DNA of 64,000 bases from Bacteroidales bacterium (GTDB lineage Bacteria > Bacteroidota > Bacteroidia > Bacteroidales > UBA10428): contig DATGXG010000029.1 of NCBI GenBank assembly GCA_035299085.1, positions 1-64,000 on the forward strand, written 5' to 3'. Below the pieces are notes generated by a model. That model saw only the letters and a list, made by a program, of their open reading frames with translations. It did not search any database and was not told the DNA's origin. Below, in pieces: positions 8,658 to 17,874 of the stretch. The translations under genes were made by a program, and so were the position numbers. Numbering within the stretch: the stretch's first letter is position 1; every line of letters begins with the position of its first letter.

Positions 8658-9377
8658 ATGAAAGCATTGTCAATATGTATCCTGGCCTTGCTTTTAGTTT
8701 CCTGTGCCAGGAAAAACCAGATAGAAGGCAATCCTGCCGCATCAACAATGGATGGATCAGTCTTTTCAGGTATTCTTCCATGTATTGATTGCAAAGGGAT
8801 TGCTGTTGTTATCAAATTGAAAGGCGGAAATTTTGAAATTGAAACCGAACATCCTGATTCATCAGGCGAGATAAACCGGTCAAAAGGAACTTACGAAATA
8901 AAAAGAAACACGCTTTTTTTACTTCATGCAGATTCTCTTGATATTCCCCTTGTTTATTCAATAAATGAAAGCTCACTCACTCCGTTGGCTTTGAAAAATA
9001 AGCAGGATGGAAATTACATGCTAAAAAAAATCACAAACCAGTTACAGGAAATAACCTGGATACCGGTTGAACTCAATGGAAAGAAGATGATCATTGATAC
9101 AACCGCGCAGCGTATGCCTCATTTGATCTTTAAGATATTGACTAATTCGGTTACCGGAAACGGAGGTTGCAATAGCTTTAGTGGCAGGTATGAGTTAAAA
9201 GCCAATTCAATCCGTATTTCACGGTTGATTTCAACAAAAATGGCCTGTGAGAGAATTCAGTTTGAATCAATATTCATGATGGCTCTTGGAGACTGTGACA
9301 ACTTCAAAGTCAGAAACGACACACTCCTTTTAAACAAAGGTGAGTTTAACCTGCTGAAGCTTTACCACAAATTATAG
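8658..9377 (+). CDS. NlpE-like and META-domain fusion lipoprotein
   Basis: A 239-residue lipoprotein (lipobox LLLVSC, Cys16). Residues 33-125 match the N-terminal domain of NlpE, the outer-membrane copper/surface sensor, including the CxxC in LPCIDCKGI (Cys42, Cys45). Residues 130-239 match the META/HslJ domain, with GNGGCNSFSGRY followed by a C-terminal strand region with STKMAC. Fused NlpE-META lipoproteins are known in Bacteroidota. The beta-lactamase gene starts 2 bp after its stop, so the two are almost certainly co-transcribed. That pairing suggests an envelope-stress context, which is inference. Confidence 0.8.
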   Translation: MKALSICILALLLVSCARKNQIEGNPAASTMDGSVFSGILPCIDCKGIAVVIKLKGGNFEIETEHPDSSGEINRSKGTYEIKRNTLFLLHADSLDIPLVYSINESSLTPLALKNKQDGNYMLKKITNQLQEITWIPVELNGKKMIIDTTAQRMPHLIFKILTNSVTGNGGCNSFSGRYELKANSIRISRLISTKMACERIQFESIFMMALGDCDNFKVRNDTLLLNKGEFNLLKLYHKL

Positions 9378-9379
9378 TT

Positions 9380-10180
9380 ATGTTCCGGATTTACTCTTTC
9401 CTTTCAGTATTGTCCGGTTTAATTCTGTTGTCGGACACTGTGACCGCACAAAATACAGTCGAAAAAGATTTAAGTTCTTCTTTTAGTCAACATGGAGTAA
9501 AAGGTTGTTTTATACTTTATAATACTGAATCTGACACCTGGATTGAATACAACAGGTTGAGCTGCGATTCAGGTTATATTCCTGCTTCCACCTTCAAAAT
9601 CCCTCATGCCTTAATCGCTCTTGAAGAAGAGGTTGTGACCGACACAAACCAGGTAATCAAATGGGACGGTCATGAATGGTTTATTACAACCTGGAACCAG
9701 GATCAGACGCTTAAAACCTCATTAAAATACTCATGCGTGTGGGTTTATACAGGTTTTGCACAGCAAATGCCGATTGATACCTATTACCGGTATGTCCGTG
9801 ATTTCGACTATGGCAACAAGGATCTCAGGGGCCCTTCCGACCGTTTCTGGCTTGCCGGTGCATTCAGGATCAGCGCCAGGCAACAGGTTGAATTTCTCAG
9901 GAGATTTTATAATTATAACTTGCCGGTAAGCAAACGTTCTGTCGATCTTGTAAAAGGCTGCATAGTGCTTGAAAGAACTCCGGCATATATTTTAAGTGGT
10001 AAAACCGGAAGCGGGATGCTTTCCGATACGGACTACATAATGTGGCTTGTAGGGTATGTTGAAAAAGAGGGCCATACCTACTTCTATGCCATGAATTTCA
10101 GGTCAAATGATTGGGAAAAAACTGCGCCTCTGCGATACGATATTGCTAAGGAGATTTTAAGGGAGCTGAAAATCCTCTGA
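9380..10180 (+). CDS. Class D (OXA-type) beta-lactamase
   Basis: A 266-residue protein with a signal peptide (to about VTAQ). All class D landmarks are present at OXA-10 spacing: S70-T-F-K73 (nucleophile and the Lys carboxylated in the family), S118-x-V120, Y144-G-N146, W157 in RFWLAG, and K208-T-G210. It should hydrolyse penicillin-type beta-lactams in the periplasm; its spectrum cannot be inferred. No integron, IS or transposase is nearby, so it looks like a resident chromosomal gene. It follows the NlpE-META lipoprotein by 2 bp. A penicillin-binding regulatory role (BlaR-like) is unlikely because no transmembrane or peptidase part is attached. Confidence 0.88.
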   Translation: MFRIYSFLSVLSGLILLSDTVTAQNTVEKDLSSSFSQHGVKGCFILYNTESDTWIEYNRLSCDSGYIPASTFKIPHALIALEEEVVTDTNQVIKWDGHEWFITTWNQDQTLKTSLKYSCVWVYTGFAQQMPIDTYYRYVRDFDYGNKDLRGPSDRFWLAGAFRISARQQVEFLRRFYNYNLPVSKRSVDLVKGCIVLERTPAYILSGKTGSGMLSDTDYIMWLVGYVEKEGHTYFYAMNFRSNDWEKTAPLRYDIAKEILRELKIL

Positions 10181-10191
10181 ACTTCAACACC

Positions 10192-10228
10192 GAACACCGA
10201 ACACTGATTTACGATTTCAGAAGTTACC
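10192..10228 (+). repeat. Copy A of a dispersed intergenic repeat
   Basis: The stretch beginning GAACACCGAACACTGATTT is nearly identical over about 37 bp to 51613-51651, differing by a few substitutions and small indels. Both copies lie just upstream of plus-strand carbohydrate genes and beside simple tandem repeats. Confidence 0.7.
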
Positions 10229-10230
10229 GC

Positions 10231-10265
10231 AAACCTCAAACCCCAAACCTCAAACCTCAAACCCC
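10231..10265 (+). repeat. 7-bp tandem repeat AAACCTC/AAACCCC, five units
   Basis: Five consecutive 7-mers alternate AAACCTC, AAACCCC, AAACCTC, AAACCTC, AAACCCC, ending 58 bp before the acetylesterase start. Confidence 0.8.
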
Positions 10266-10323
10266 AATCATCAAACAATGAAAGAATGATTATATTCGTT
10301 ATTCGAAATTTCATTTTTTCAGG

Positions 10324-12261
10324 ATGATCCGATCATTTAGAAATCTGTGGTTTCTGTTATTGATTTTTGCAGGAACGGCTGTACATTGCCAGGTTAAATT
10401 GCCGTCGCTTATCAGTGACGGGATGGTTTTACAACGTCAGGCACCTTTAAGGATCTGGGGATGGGATACCGGCGGAAAATCGGTTTCAGTTGAAATGGAC
10501 GGTAAAACGTTGCAGGGAACCGTAAATGATAAAGGTTTGTGGGAAGTTGTATTTCCTGCCATGCCAGCAGGAGGCCCCTATAAAATAACTATTTCCGGCA
10601 CAAGTTCCGTTATCGTTAACGACGTCCTTATCGGCGATGTATGGGTGTGTTCAGGCCAGTCGAATATGGAACTGAACATGCGCCGGGCAAGTCCCATTTA
10701 CGGCCCTGAGATAGCTGCTTCTGAAAATAATTTCATCCGTTATTTCACTGCACCGCAATCATACAATTTCATTGAACGTGTTGTTGATTATAAAGGTGGA
10801 AAGTGGCAGAAGACAAATCCGGAAACAGTACTGAATTTCGGTGCAGTGGGTTATTTCTTCGCCCGTGAGATCAACGCAAAATATAGTGTACCGGTTGGCA
10901 TAATCAACACTGCCATTGGCGGAACTCCTACCGAAGCATGGCTCAGCGAAGATGCGATCAGGGATTTTCCTGATTATTATAACGAACTGCAGCGGTTCAA
11001 AGACCAATCACTTATTGATCAGATTGAAAAGGATAACCGCGAAAAACCTATGGCATGGTATAAGGAATTGGGTCGCAAAGACGCAGGTTATCTTGATCCG
11101 CAGAATAAATGGACCAGCCCGGATTTGAATACATCCGGATGGGATGTGATGAAGGTGCCCGGTTACTGGGCATCCACCTCCCTGGGCGCCGTTAACGGGG
11201 TGGTCTGGTTCAGAAAGAAATTTGAAGTGCCCTCGGATCTGGCTGAAAAAGCAGCAAAACTCTACCTGGGAAGAATAGTGGATGCCGATTCGGTATTTAT
11301 TAACGGATCTTTTGTGGGTACCACAAGCTATCAGTATCCTCCCAGGCGCTATGAAGTGCCGGCCGGAATATTGCATGCCGGACCCAATACCATTGTTGTA
11401 AGGATCATCAATAACGGCGGACAGGGGGGATTTGTGCCTGACAAGCCCTATGAACTGGTATCCGGTGATGGTAAAATTGACCTCGCAGGCGACTGGCAAT
11501 TCAGGCTTGGTGCATCAATGAAACCTACACCGGGAGGCATCACTGTTAAGTATAAACCGGTCGGACTGTTCAATGCCATGATATCACCGCTGCTCGCCTT
11601 TCATATCAAAGGCGTTCTTTGGTACCAGGGCGAGTCAAATACGGACCGGTCGGCCGAACAGAAGAAAATATTTCCTGCTCTTATAAATGACTGGAGAAAA
11701 AACTGGAACCAGGGCGATTTTCCGTTTTTGTATGTGCAATTGCCAAATTTTATGGCATCACGACCGGAACCTTCTGAAAGCAACTGGGCTCTTTTCAGGG
11801 AGGCGCAGGCATCCGCTTTGTCTGTTCCAAACACCGCTATGGCAGTGGCTATCGACTTAGGAGAATGGAATGATATCCATCCGCTCAATAAGCTTGATGT
11901 GGCCAAACGTCTTGCCCTGGCTGCAGGAAAGGTTGCCTATGGTGATAGAAATGTCTTTTCTGGCCCTGTGTACAAATCGATGAAAATCAAAGGCAACAGG
12001 ATCATACTCGATTTTGCATCCAAAGGAAGCGGATTGATGGCCAAAGGTGATTCAACTCTCAACCAGTTTGCCATCGCGGGAAGCGACATGAAATTCACCT
12101 GGGCCAGGGCAATGATTACAAATAACAAAGTGATTGTTTGGAATAATGACGTAAAAACTCCGGTTGCTGTACGGTACGCCTGGGCGGATAATCCGGCCGG
12201 TGCCAATCTTTATAATAAGGAAGGACTTCCTGCAGCACCATTCCGGACTGACAACAAGTAA
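10324..12261 (+). CDS. SGNH acetylesterase with inserted beta-sandwich domain (sialate O-acetylesterase/CE20-like)
   Basis: A 645-residue exported carbohydrate esterase. The N-terminal part (SDGMVLQRQAPLRIWGW) is typical of proteins annotated as sialate O-acetylesterase. The nucleophile is Ser113 in CSGQSNM; GVLWYQGESN is the Gly/Asn oxyanion block; Asp517 and His519 (DIHP) complete the triad. Between them, about residues 255-395, sits a jelly-roll-like insertion (VVWFRKKFEVP, VDADSVFINGSFVG) like the sugar-binding domain of GH2 enzymes. This interrupted layout is that of CE20 xyloglucan acetylesterases. Its neighbours (GH31, GH2, GH95) make deacetylation of xyloglucan side chains the best guess; sialic acid is less likely because no sialidase or nan gene is present. 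Confidence 0.83.
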   Translation: MIRSFRNLWFLLLIFAGTAVHCQVKLPSLISDGMVLQRQAPLRIWGWDTGGKSVSVEMDGKTLQGTVNDKGLWEVVFPAMPAGGPYKITISGTSSVIVNDVLIGDVWVCSGQSNMELNMRRASPIYGPEIAASENNFIRYFTAPQSYNFIERVVDYKGGKWQKTNPETVLNFGAVGYFFAREINAKYSVPVGIINTAIGGTPTEAWLSEDAIRDFPDYYNELQRFKDQSLIDQIEKDNREKPMAWYKELGRKDAGYLDPQNKWTSPDLNTSGWDVMKVPGYWASTSLGAVNGVVWFRKKFEVPSDLAEKAAKLYLGRIVDADSVFINGSFVGTTSYQYPPRRYEVPAGILHAGPNTIVVRIINNGGQGGFVPDKPYELVSGDGKIDLAGDWQFRLGASMKPTPGGITVKYKPVGLFNAMISPLLAFHIKGVLWYQGESNTDRSAEQKKIFPALINDWRKNWNQGDFPFLYVQLPNFMASRPEPSESNWALFREAQASALSVPNTAMAVAIDLGEWNDIHPLNKLDVAKRLALAAGKVAYGDRNVFSGPVYKSMKIKGNRIILDFASKGSGLMAKGDSTLNQFAIAGSDMKFTWARAMITNNKVIVWNNDVKTPVAVRYAWADNPAGANLYNKEGLPAAPFRTDNK

Positions 12262-12275
12262 ATAACTGATTCAAA

Positions 12276-12647
12276 ATGGAATACTACGAAAAATCTGATC
12301 ATTCGTCCTTCAAGCGTTACTGCAAAACGCTTGAATTAAAAAACGATCCGGATCTCATTAAGCGATACAGGGAGGTACATGAAACCAGGAACAGCTGGCC
12401 TGAAATACCCCGGGGCATAAGGGAAGTCGGCATAATTGACATGGAAATTTATATCGACGGGACAAGACTTTTTATGATCATGGACACGATACCCGGTTTT
12501 GATCATGATAAGGCAATGGCTGAACTGGCTCAAAAACCCCGTCAGAAGGAGTGGGAAGCCTATGTTTCCGCATTTCAGAAAACAAGTGCTGAGGCCACAG
12601 CTGATGAAAAATGGCATTTGATCGAAAGAATTTTTAAGCTACCCTGA
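12276..12647 (+). CDS. L-rhamnose/L-fucose mutarotase-type protein (DUF718 family)
   Basis: A 123-residue cytoplasmic protein of the RhaM-like dimeric alpha-beta barrel family, which interconverts anomers of 6-deoxy-L-sugars. Typical features are RYCKTLELKNDPDLIKRY at the start, YREVH, the GIREVGI-DMEIY block, LFMIM, and EKWHLIERIF at the end. RhaM is the characterised member, but this operon has an alpha-L-fucosidase and a fuculokinase and no rhamnose genes. I therefore infer L-fucose as the substrate. It starts 14 bp after the esterase stop. Confidence 0.78.
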   Translation: MEYYEKSDHSSFKRYCKTLELKNDPDLIKRYREVHETRNSWPEIPRGIREVGIIDMEIYIDGTRLFMIMDTIPGFDHDKAMAELAQKPRQKEWEAYVSAFQKTSAEATADEKWHLIERIFKLP

Positions 12648-12699
12648 TAGCAACTAACCTGTTAATAAACCACTTTAAACACATTATAAAAGTTCATTT

Positions 12700-15078
12700 A
12701 TGAGAAGACTACTACTTGGAATGATGCTGGTTGCCCTGGCATTATCATTTTCTTCAAAAGCTGCCGTATTATCCTGGAAACAGGAAAATAACCAGGTAAG
12801 CTTCAGGCTTGATAATGGCCTGATGATTGTGAAAGTATGCGCCGACAACATGGTTGAGGTAAAATACACTTCGTTGCCCCTGTTCCTCGACAAGCAATCA
12901 CTTGTTGTAACAAATACCTGGCAGAATTCACCCACATTTACATCTGTTGACAATAAAAACCAGGTGGTGATCACAACCGGTAAAATGAAGATCCTTGTCG
13001 ACCGGCAGACCAGTGCAGTTACTTTTACCGACCTTCAGGGAAATATTATTCTGAATGAAGCCGGTGCACAGGGAAAATCGATGACTCCCGCGACAATCGC
13101 CGGAATTTCAACCTACATATGCAAAACGGTTTTTGATTCACCCGCAAATGAAGCTTTGTACGGACTGGGTTGCCATCCTGAGGATTCCCTTTCGATTAAT
13201 TATAAGGGCCGCAACCAGGATATGGTCATCCGTTATATGACCGGATCCATCCCTGTACTGCTTTCGACACGCGGCTACGGCCTGATGTGGGATAATTATT
13301 CTGCATCAGCTTTTTACGGGGCTGAAAACAACAATACGCAATACCGCTATGAATCGGAAAGCGGCAGTATGGTGGATTATTATTTCATGTATGGTCCTGA
13401 ATTCGACCAGATCATTGCCTCTTACCGCAAGGCCACAGGCGAATCCCCCATGTTCCCGAAATGGTCATTCGGGTTATTCCAGTCACAGGACCGCTACCAG
13501 AGCCAGAAAGAAGTGCTTTCAGTTAAGGACAATTACCGCAATAACCGTATCCCGGTAGATTGCATTGTTCAGGACTGGTTTTACTGGGAACCTAATGTGA
13601 TCGGCTCTCATGTAATGTGGCCTGCCCGTTATCCCGATCCGAAGGCCATGGTTGATGAGCTTCATAAAGCCAATCTTCATGCCATGATATCCATTTGGCC
13701 TGTGTTTTCAAAAGGACCCAAAACCTACGAGCAAATGGATAATTCAGGAGGAATGACCGATATTCAGTGGGACAATGTAATGACTCATATTAAGGATAAT
13801 TATTATGATGCCCACAGTGAACAGGCACGGTCGCTTTACTGGAAACAGGCCTACGACAGCCTTATTGGCCGCTATGGATGGGATGCATGGTGGGTTGACC
13901 AGTGTGAGCCCGATAACGGCAACCAGCTCGATCTCCGGAGGCAAAGTCATTTTGCTATCGGCAGAGGTATTGATTATATGAATACTTATTCCCTGATGCA
14001 TTCGCAGGGATTATATGAAAACTGGAGAAGAGACATTCCCGAAAAAAGGGCCTTCTTCCTGATCCGCCAGGCTTTTGCAGGTCAGCAGAGAAATGCAGCT
14101 ACTTTATGGTCTTCGGATATCACCTGTACCTGGAATGCATTCCGCAACCAGGTACCGCAGGGAATAAACGCATGCGTTTCAGGTATCCCTTACTGGACAT
14201 CGGATATAGGCGGCTATCATTTTCACTGGATGCCACCCGACTGGTCAACACCCAATAACCGTGAACTGTTTACACGCTGGTTTCAGTTTGGTACATTCAG
14301 TCCCATATTCAGAATACATGGAAAAGGCGAAAGAGCCATCTTTTCAAAAAACTGGGATGAGCCCACCAGGGCAATCCTGATGAAATATGATAATTTGAGA
14401 TACAGACTTCTTCCTTATATTTATTCATTAGGATGGAAAGTAACCAGCGAAGGTTATACAATCATGAGGTCGATGGCATTCGACTTTAGAAATGACGAGG
14501 CAATAAGGTCCATTCCCGACCAGTATATGTTTGGATCTGCATTCCTTGTGAACCCCATCACATGGCCCATGTATTCAACCGCAAATGCCAATTCAGTTAA
14601 GAAAGTAAGAAAAGTGTATTTACCGGCATCAACCAAATGGTATGATTTCTGGACAGGTAAACTTATTGAAGGCGGCCAGACAATTGATGCCGCTGCACCC
14701 ATTGAAACCATTCCGCTTTACGTTAAAGCAGGATCAATTGTGCCCATGGGTCCGTACCTGCAATATGCTACAGAAAAGCCTGCTGATCCTATTGAAATAA
14801 GGATTTATTCCGGAGCTGATGCCCGGTTTGTCCTTTATGAAGATGAGAACGATACATACAATTATGAAAAGGGACGTTATTCCACCATCACATTTACCTG
14901 GAATGACAAACAACAAAAACTCACTATCGGAGAACGCAAGGGTGAATACAGCGGAATGCTGACAAACCGCACGTTCAATGTAGTTTGGGTAGGGCCGAAA
15001 AGCGGTACAGGAATTGAACCTGCTGCCAAATTTAAAACGGTGGCTTATGACGGTAAGGAAACTTCAATCACCCGGTAA
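12700..15078 (+). CDS. GH31 family glycosidase, probable alpha-xylosidase
   Basis: A 792-residue exported GH31 enzyme. Order: signal peptide (MRRLLLGMMLVALALSF), N-terminal beta-sandwich (about 20-230), TIM barrel and C-terminal beta domains. The nucleophile is Asp400 in WWVDQCEPD and the likely acid/base Asp473 in SSDITCTW. The barrel also shows QDWFYW and GIPYWTSDIGGY. The WW-D-EPD type nucleophile motif and the length agree with Bacteroidota alpha-xylosidases such as BoGH31A acting on xyloglucan oligosaccharides. Position between an acetylesterase and GH2/GH95 genes supports this. An alpha-glucosidase activity cannot be excluded. Confidence 0.85.
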   Translation: MRRLLLGMMLVALALSFSSKAAVLSWKQENNQVSFRLDNGLMIVKVCADNMVEVKYTSLPLFLDKQSLVVTNTWQNSPTFTSVDNKNQVVITTGKMKILVDRQTSAVTFTDLQGNIILNEAGAQGKSMTPATIAGISTYICKTVFDSPANEALYGLGCHPEDSLSINYKGRNQDMVIRYMTGSIPVLLSTRGYGLMWDNYSASAFYGAENNNTQYRYESESGSMVDYYFMYGPEFDQIIASYRKATGESPMFPKWSFGLFQSQDRYQSQKEVLSVKDNYRNNRIPVDCIVQDWFYWEPNVIGSHVMWPARYPDPKAMVDELHKANLHAMISIWPVFSKGPKTYEQMDNSGGMTDIQWDNVMTHIKDNYYDAHSEQARSLYWKQAYDSLIGRYGWDAWWVDQCEPDNGNQLDLRRQSHFAIGRGIDYMNTYSLMHSQGLYENWRRDIPEKRAFFLIRQAFAGQQRNAATLWSSDITCTWNAFRNQVPQGINACVSGIPYWTSDIGGYHFHWMPPDWSTPNNRELFTRWFQFGTFSPIFRIHGKGERAIFSKNWDEPTRAILMKYDNLRYRLLPYIYSLGWKVTSEGYTIMRSMAFDFRNDEAIRSIPDQYMFGSAFLVNPITWPMYSTANANSVKKVRKVYLPASTKWYDFWTGKLIEGGQTIDAAAPIETIPLYVKAGSIVPMGPYLQYATEKPADPIEIRIYSGADARFVLYEDENDTYNYEKGRYSTITFTWNDKQQKLTIGERKGEYSGMLTNRTFNVVWVGPKSGTGIEPAAKFKTVAYDGKETSITR

Positions 15079-15091
15079 TTATTAAAAGAAA

Positions 15092-17866
15092 ATGAAAAGC
15101 ATTGTTGTATTCCTGTCGGTCATCCTGTTCGTTTCCTGCAGTAAACAAAAGGTTCCGCATAATACGGTTGTCGATTTGACTGGTACCTGGCAATTTGCCA
15201 CGGATACAGGCAACACCGGAATCAGTGAAAAGTGGTTTGCACTAAACCTCAGCGATTCCATTCAGCTTCCCGGAACCACTGATGAAGCTAAAAAAGGATT
15301 TCTGAACAGGGATACAACAACCATGCACCTTAACCGGAAATACAGGTATGAGGGACCGGCATGGTACCGGAAAAAGATTGTCATTCCGGAGGAATTGAGC
15401 GGCAAACATATCGTACTATTTATGGAACGGACGAAGCCGTCGATGGTTTGGGTTGACGGTATCGGTGCCGGGGATTCAAAATTACTGCAGACTCCGCAGG
15501 AATACGACCTGAGCCGGCTGCTGACTCCCGGTGAACACGTTCTGACAATCCGCATCAACAACGATCTGAAGCTTACACCCTACGGAAATGTCCATATTTA
15601 TTCCGACGACACCCAAACCAACTGGAACGGGATAATCGGAAAGTTTCAGCTCCAAATCTCCGATCCGGTATATATAGCCGATTTGCAGGCCTACCCGGAT
15701 ATTTCCAAAAAGAAAGTGGATGTGAAACTCCGGGTGAACGGCCTGAAATCGGAGGGAGACATTACCCTTTTTGTAAGACGCCGCTTTCACGGAAATTTGA
15801 GGCTGCTTCACACAAAGCATTATAAGGCGGCTGATTCGGTTATTACGATTGATTATAACCTGGGCAAAGAATGTCAGTTTTGGGATGACTATGATCAGCC
15901 TGTTTACGAACTTACTGCCATAGTAACAGCGGGGCAATATGCCGACAGCCGGACAATTCCTTTCGGCATGCGGAAATTTTCAGCCAACGGAACACAGTTT
16001 GAGATTAACGGTCGGACTACTTTCCTGCGGGGAAAACATGATGCCTGTGTATTTCCCTTAACAGGCCATCCCCCGATGGATCCTGAAGGATGGGTGAGGG
16101 TGTTCCGGATTGCCAAATCATATGGTATCAATCACTATCGCTTTCATTCATGGTGCCCTCCGGAAGCGGCATTTACTGCTGCTGACAGGCTTGGAATTTT
16201 TATACAGGCTGAATTGCCTTTCTGGGGCGGATTAGAATCGGACTCCATTGCTGACAGGCTTAAGGCCGAAGGAATGGCGATGCTGAAACGTTATGCCAAC
16301 CATCCTTCCTTTGTTCTTTTCTCCAGTGGAAACGAGATATGGTCGGGTCATGAAAGGGTTGAAAAAAATCTGCAGGCATTCAAAGACGCGGATAACAGGG
16401 TGTTGTATGCTGCGGGATCCAATAATAACATCGGTTACAGGGAGCCTCCGGCGATAGCTGACTTTTTCGTGGCAGCCCGCACTCCATCCAATGGTGACAC
16501 TGTTCTTACGCATACACGGCTTACCCATGCCTTTGCCGATTCGAAAGACGGGGGAATATTGAATACCCAAACCCCATCGACTGAAATTAACTTCGATTCG
16601 GCTGTTTCGCGAATCCGAATACCCATGATCAGTCATGAGATCGGTCAATACCAGGTATTCCCTGATTTCAAGGAAATTGAAAAATACACCGGCGTACTTG
16701 AGGCCCGAAATCTTGAAGTTTTCAGGAAACGACTTGAAAAGTCGGGTATGATGGATCAGGATGTCGATTTTCAAAAAGCTTCCGGTGCCTGGTCTGCCCT
16801 TTGTTATAAGGCCGAAATGGAAGCGGCTCTCCGTACAAAAGGCCTTGCAGGCTTTCAGCTTCTCGATCTGCAGGACTTCCCGGGTCAGGGTACTGCGCTT
16901 GTCGGTATTCTTGATGCTTTTATGGATGATAAAGAAGTGATCGTCCGCGAGAGTTGGCTGCAGTCGTGCAATGATGTGGTGATTCTGCCTGAATTTCAAA
17001 AGTACTGCTGGAAATCGGATGAGACTTTTCATGGCGTTGTTTTTGCGGCCAACTATTCGAACCGCAACCTGGACGATGCGCTTATATGGCAGCTTGTAAA
17101 GAAGAACGGTGAAGTGTATGCTTCAGGCAAGATTAAAAATCTGAGTGTCAAAAATGGTGGCCTGCAACATCTTGGTGAATTGAATATTGATTTTAAGTCA
17201 ATCAAGAGCTCTGAACAACTCACATTGAATATCCGTCTCAAAAAATCAGGCTATTCCAATTCCTATCCATTGTGGGTATATCCCTCGGAACAGGTCATAC
17301 AAAAGGATGATGTTGTTATAGCTGAAGATTATCTTGATGAAAACGCTTTGTTGACGCTTGGCTCGGGTGGAAAGGTACTGTTGTTTCCTAAAGCAAGCCC
17401 TTCAAACACTTATGGGGGTTTATTCCCGCCTGAATTCTGGAATTTCGGGATGTTTAAAGGAATCAGTGAGTGGGCGAAAAAGCCGGTTTCTCCCGGCACT
17501 CTAGGCATTCTGACTGACCCGGACCATCCCGCATTAAAGTTATTCCCTACAGAAAAATATACTGACTGGCAGTGGTTTTCGATCATTAAAGCCGGCCATC
17601 CGGCAATACTTGACAATACCCCGAAGGAATACAAGCCCATAGTTCAGGTTATTGATAACCTGGAAAGGGACCACAAACTGGGCCTTGTCTTTGAGTTTCG
17701 CGTGGGTGAGGGAAAGCTGTTGGTTTGCATGGCTGACCTGCCTGCATTGTCGGATAAGCCTGAAGCACAGCAATTATACGGTTCTCTTGTCAGTTATATG
17801 AAATCCGGTTCCTTTAAACCGGGCTTCACTGCTGATGAGTTACTTTTAAAATCACTTTTTCAATAA
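15092..17866 (+). CDS. GH2 family glycoside hydrolase, probable beta-galactosidase, lipoprotein
   Basis: A 924-residue lipoprotein (lipobox LFVSC). It has a GH2 sugar-binding jelly roll ([12 protein letters not shown], near residue 90), an immunoglobulin-like domain, then a TIM barrel. The acid/base is Glu415 in SSGNEIW and the nucleophile Glu516 in ISHEIGQY. The region around residue 330 ([18 protein letters not shown]) is characteristic of large Bacteroidota GH2 enzymes. The C-terminal 300 residues form further beta domains. GH2 covers beta-galactosidase, beta-glucuronidase, beta-mannosidase and others; next to GH95 and GH31 genes, removal of beta-galactose from a fucogalactoxyloglucan side chain is the likely job. 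It starts 13 bp after the GH31 gene. Confidence 0.83.
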   Translation: MKSIVVFLSVILFVSCSKQKVPHNTVVDLTGTWQFATDTGNTGISEKWFALNLSDSIQLPGTTDEAKKGFLNRDTTTMHLNRKYRYEGPAWYRKKIVIPEELSGKHIVLFMERTKPSMVWVDGIGAGDSKLLQTPQEYDLSRLLTPGEHVLTIRINNDLKLTPYGNVHIYSDDTQTNWNGIIGKFQLQISDPVYIADLQAYPDISKKKVDVKLRVNGLKSEGDITLFVRRRFHGNLRLLHTKHYKAADSVITIDYNLGKECQFWDDYDQPVYELTAIVTAGQYADSRTIPFGMRKFSANGTQFEINGRTTFLRGKHDACVFPLTGHPPMDPEGWVRVFRIAKSYGINHYRFHSWCPPEAAFTAADRLGIFIQAELPFWGGLESDSIADRLKAEGMAMLKRYANHPSFVLFSSGNEIWSGHERVEKNLQAFKDADNRVLYAAGSNNNIGYREPPAIADFFVAARTPSNGDTVLTHTRLTHAFADSKDGGILNTQTPSTEINFDSAVSRIRIPMISHEIGQYQVFPDFKEIEKYTGVLEARNLEVFRKRLEKSGMMDQDVDFQKASGAWSALCYKAEMEAALRTKGLAGFQLLDLQDFPGQGTALVGILDAFMDDKEVIVRESWLQSCNDVVILPEFQKYCWKSDETFHGVVFAANYSNRNLDDALIWQLVKKNGEVYASGKIKNLSVKNGGLQHLGELNIDFKSIKSSEQLTLNIRLKKSGYSNSYPLWVYPSEQVIQKDDVVIAEDYLDENALLTLGSGGKVLLFPKASPSNTYGGLFPPEFWNFGMFKGISEWAKKPVSPGTLGILTDPDHPALKLFPTEKYTDWQWFSIIKAGHPAILDNTPKEYKPIVQVIDNLERDHKLGLVFEFRVGEGKLLVCMADLPALSDKPEAQQLYGSLVSYMKSGSFKPGFTADELLLKSLFQ

Positions 17867-17874
17867 ATAAAATT

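Noticed and set aside
10324..12261. Sialic acid catabolism
   Set aside because: The esterase name suggests it, but there is no sialidase, NanA, NanE or epimerase, and neighbours fit plant glycans.
16232..17032. 266-codon open frame on the minus strand opposite the GH2 gene
   Set aside because: It has no recognisable domain and lies fully inside a gene with clear catalytic motifs; treated as a chance antisense frame.
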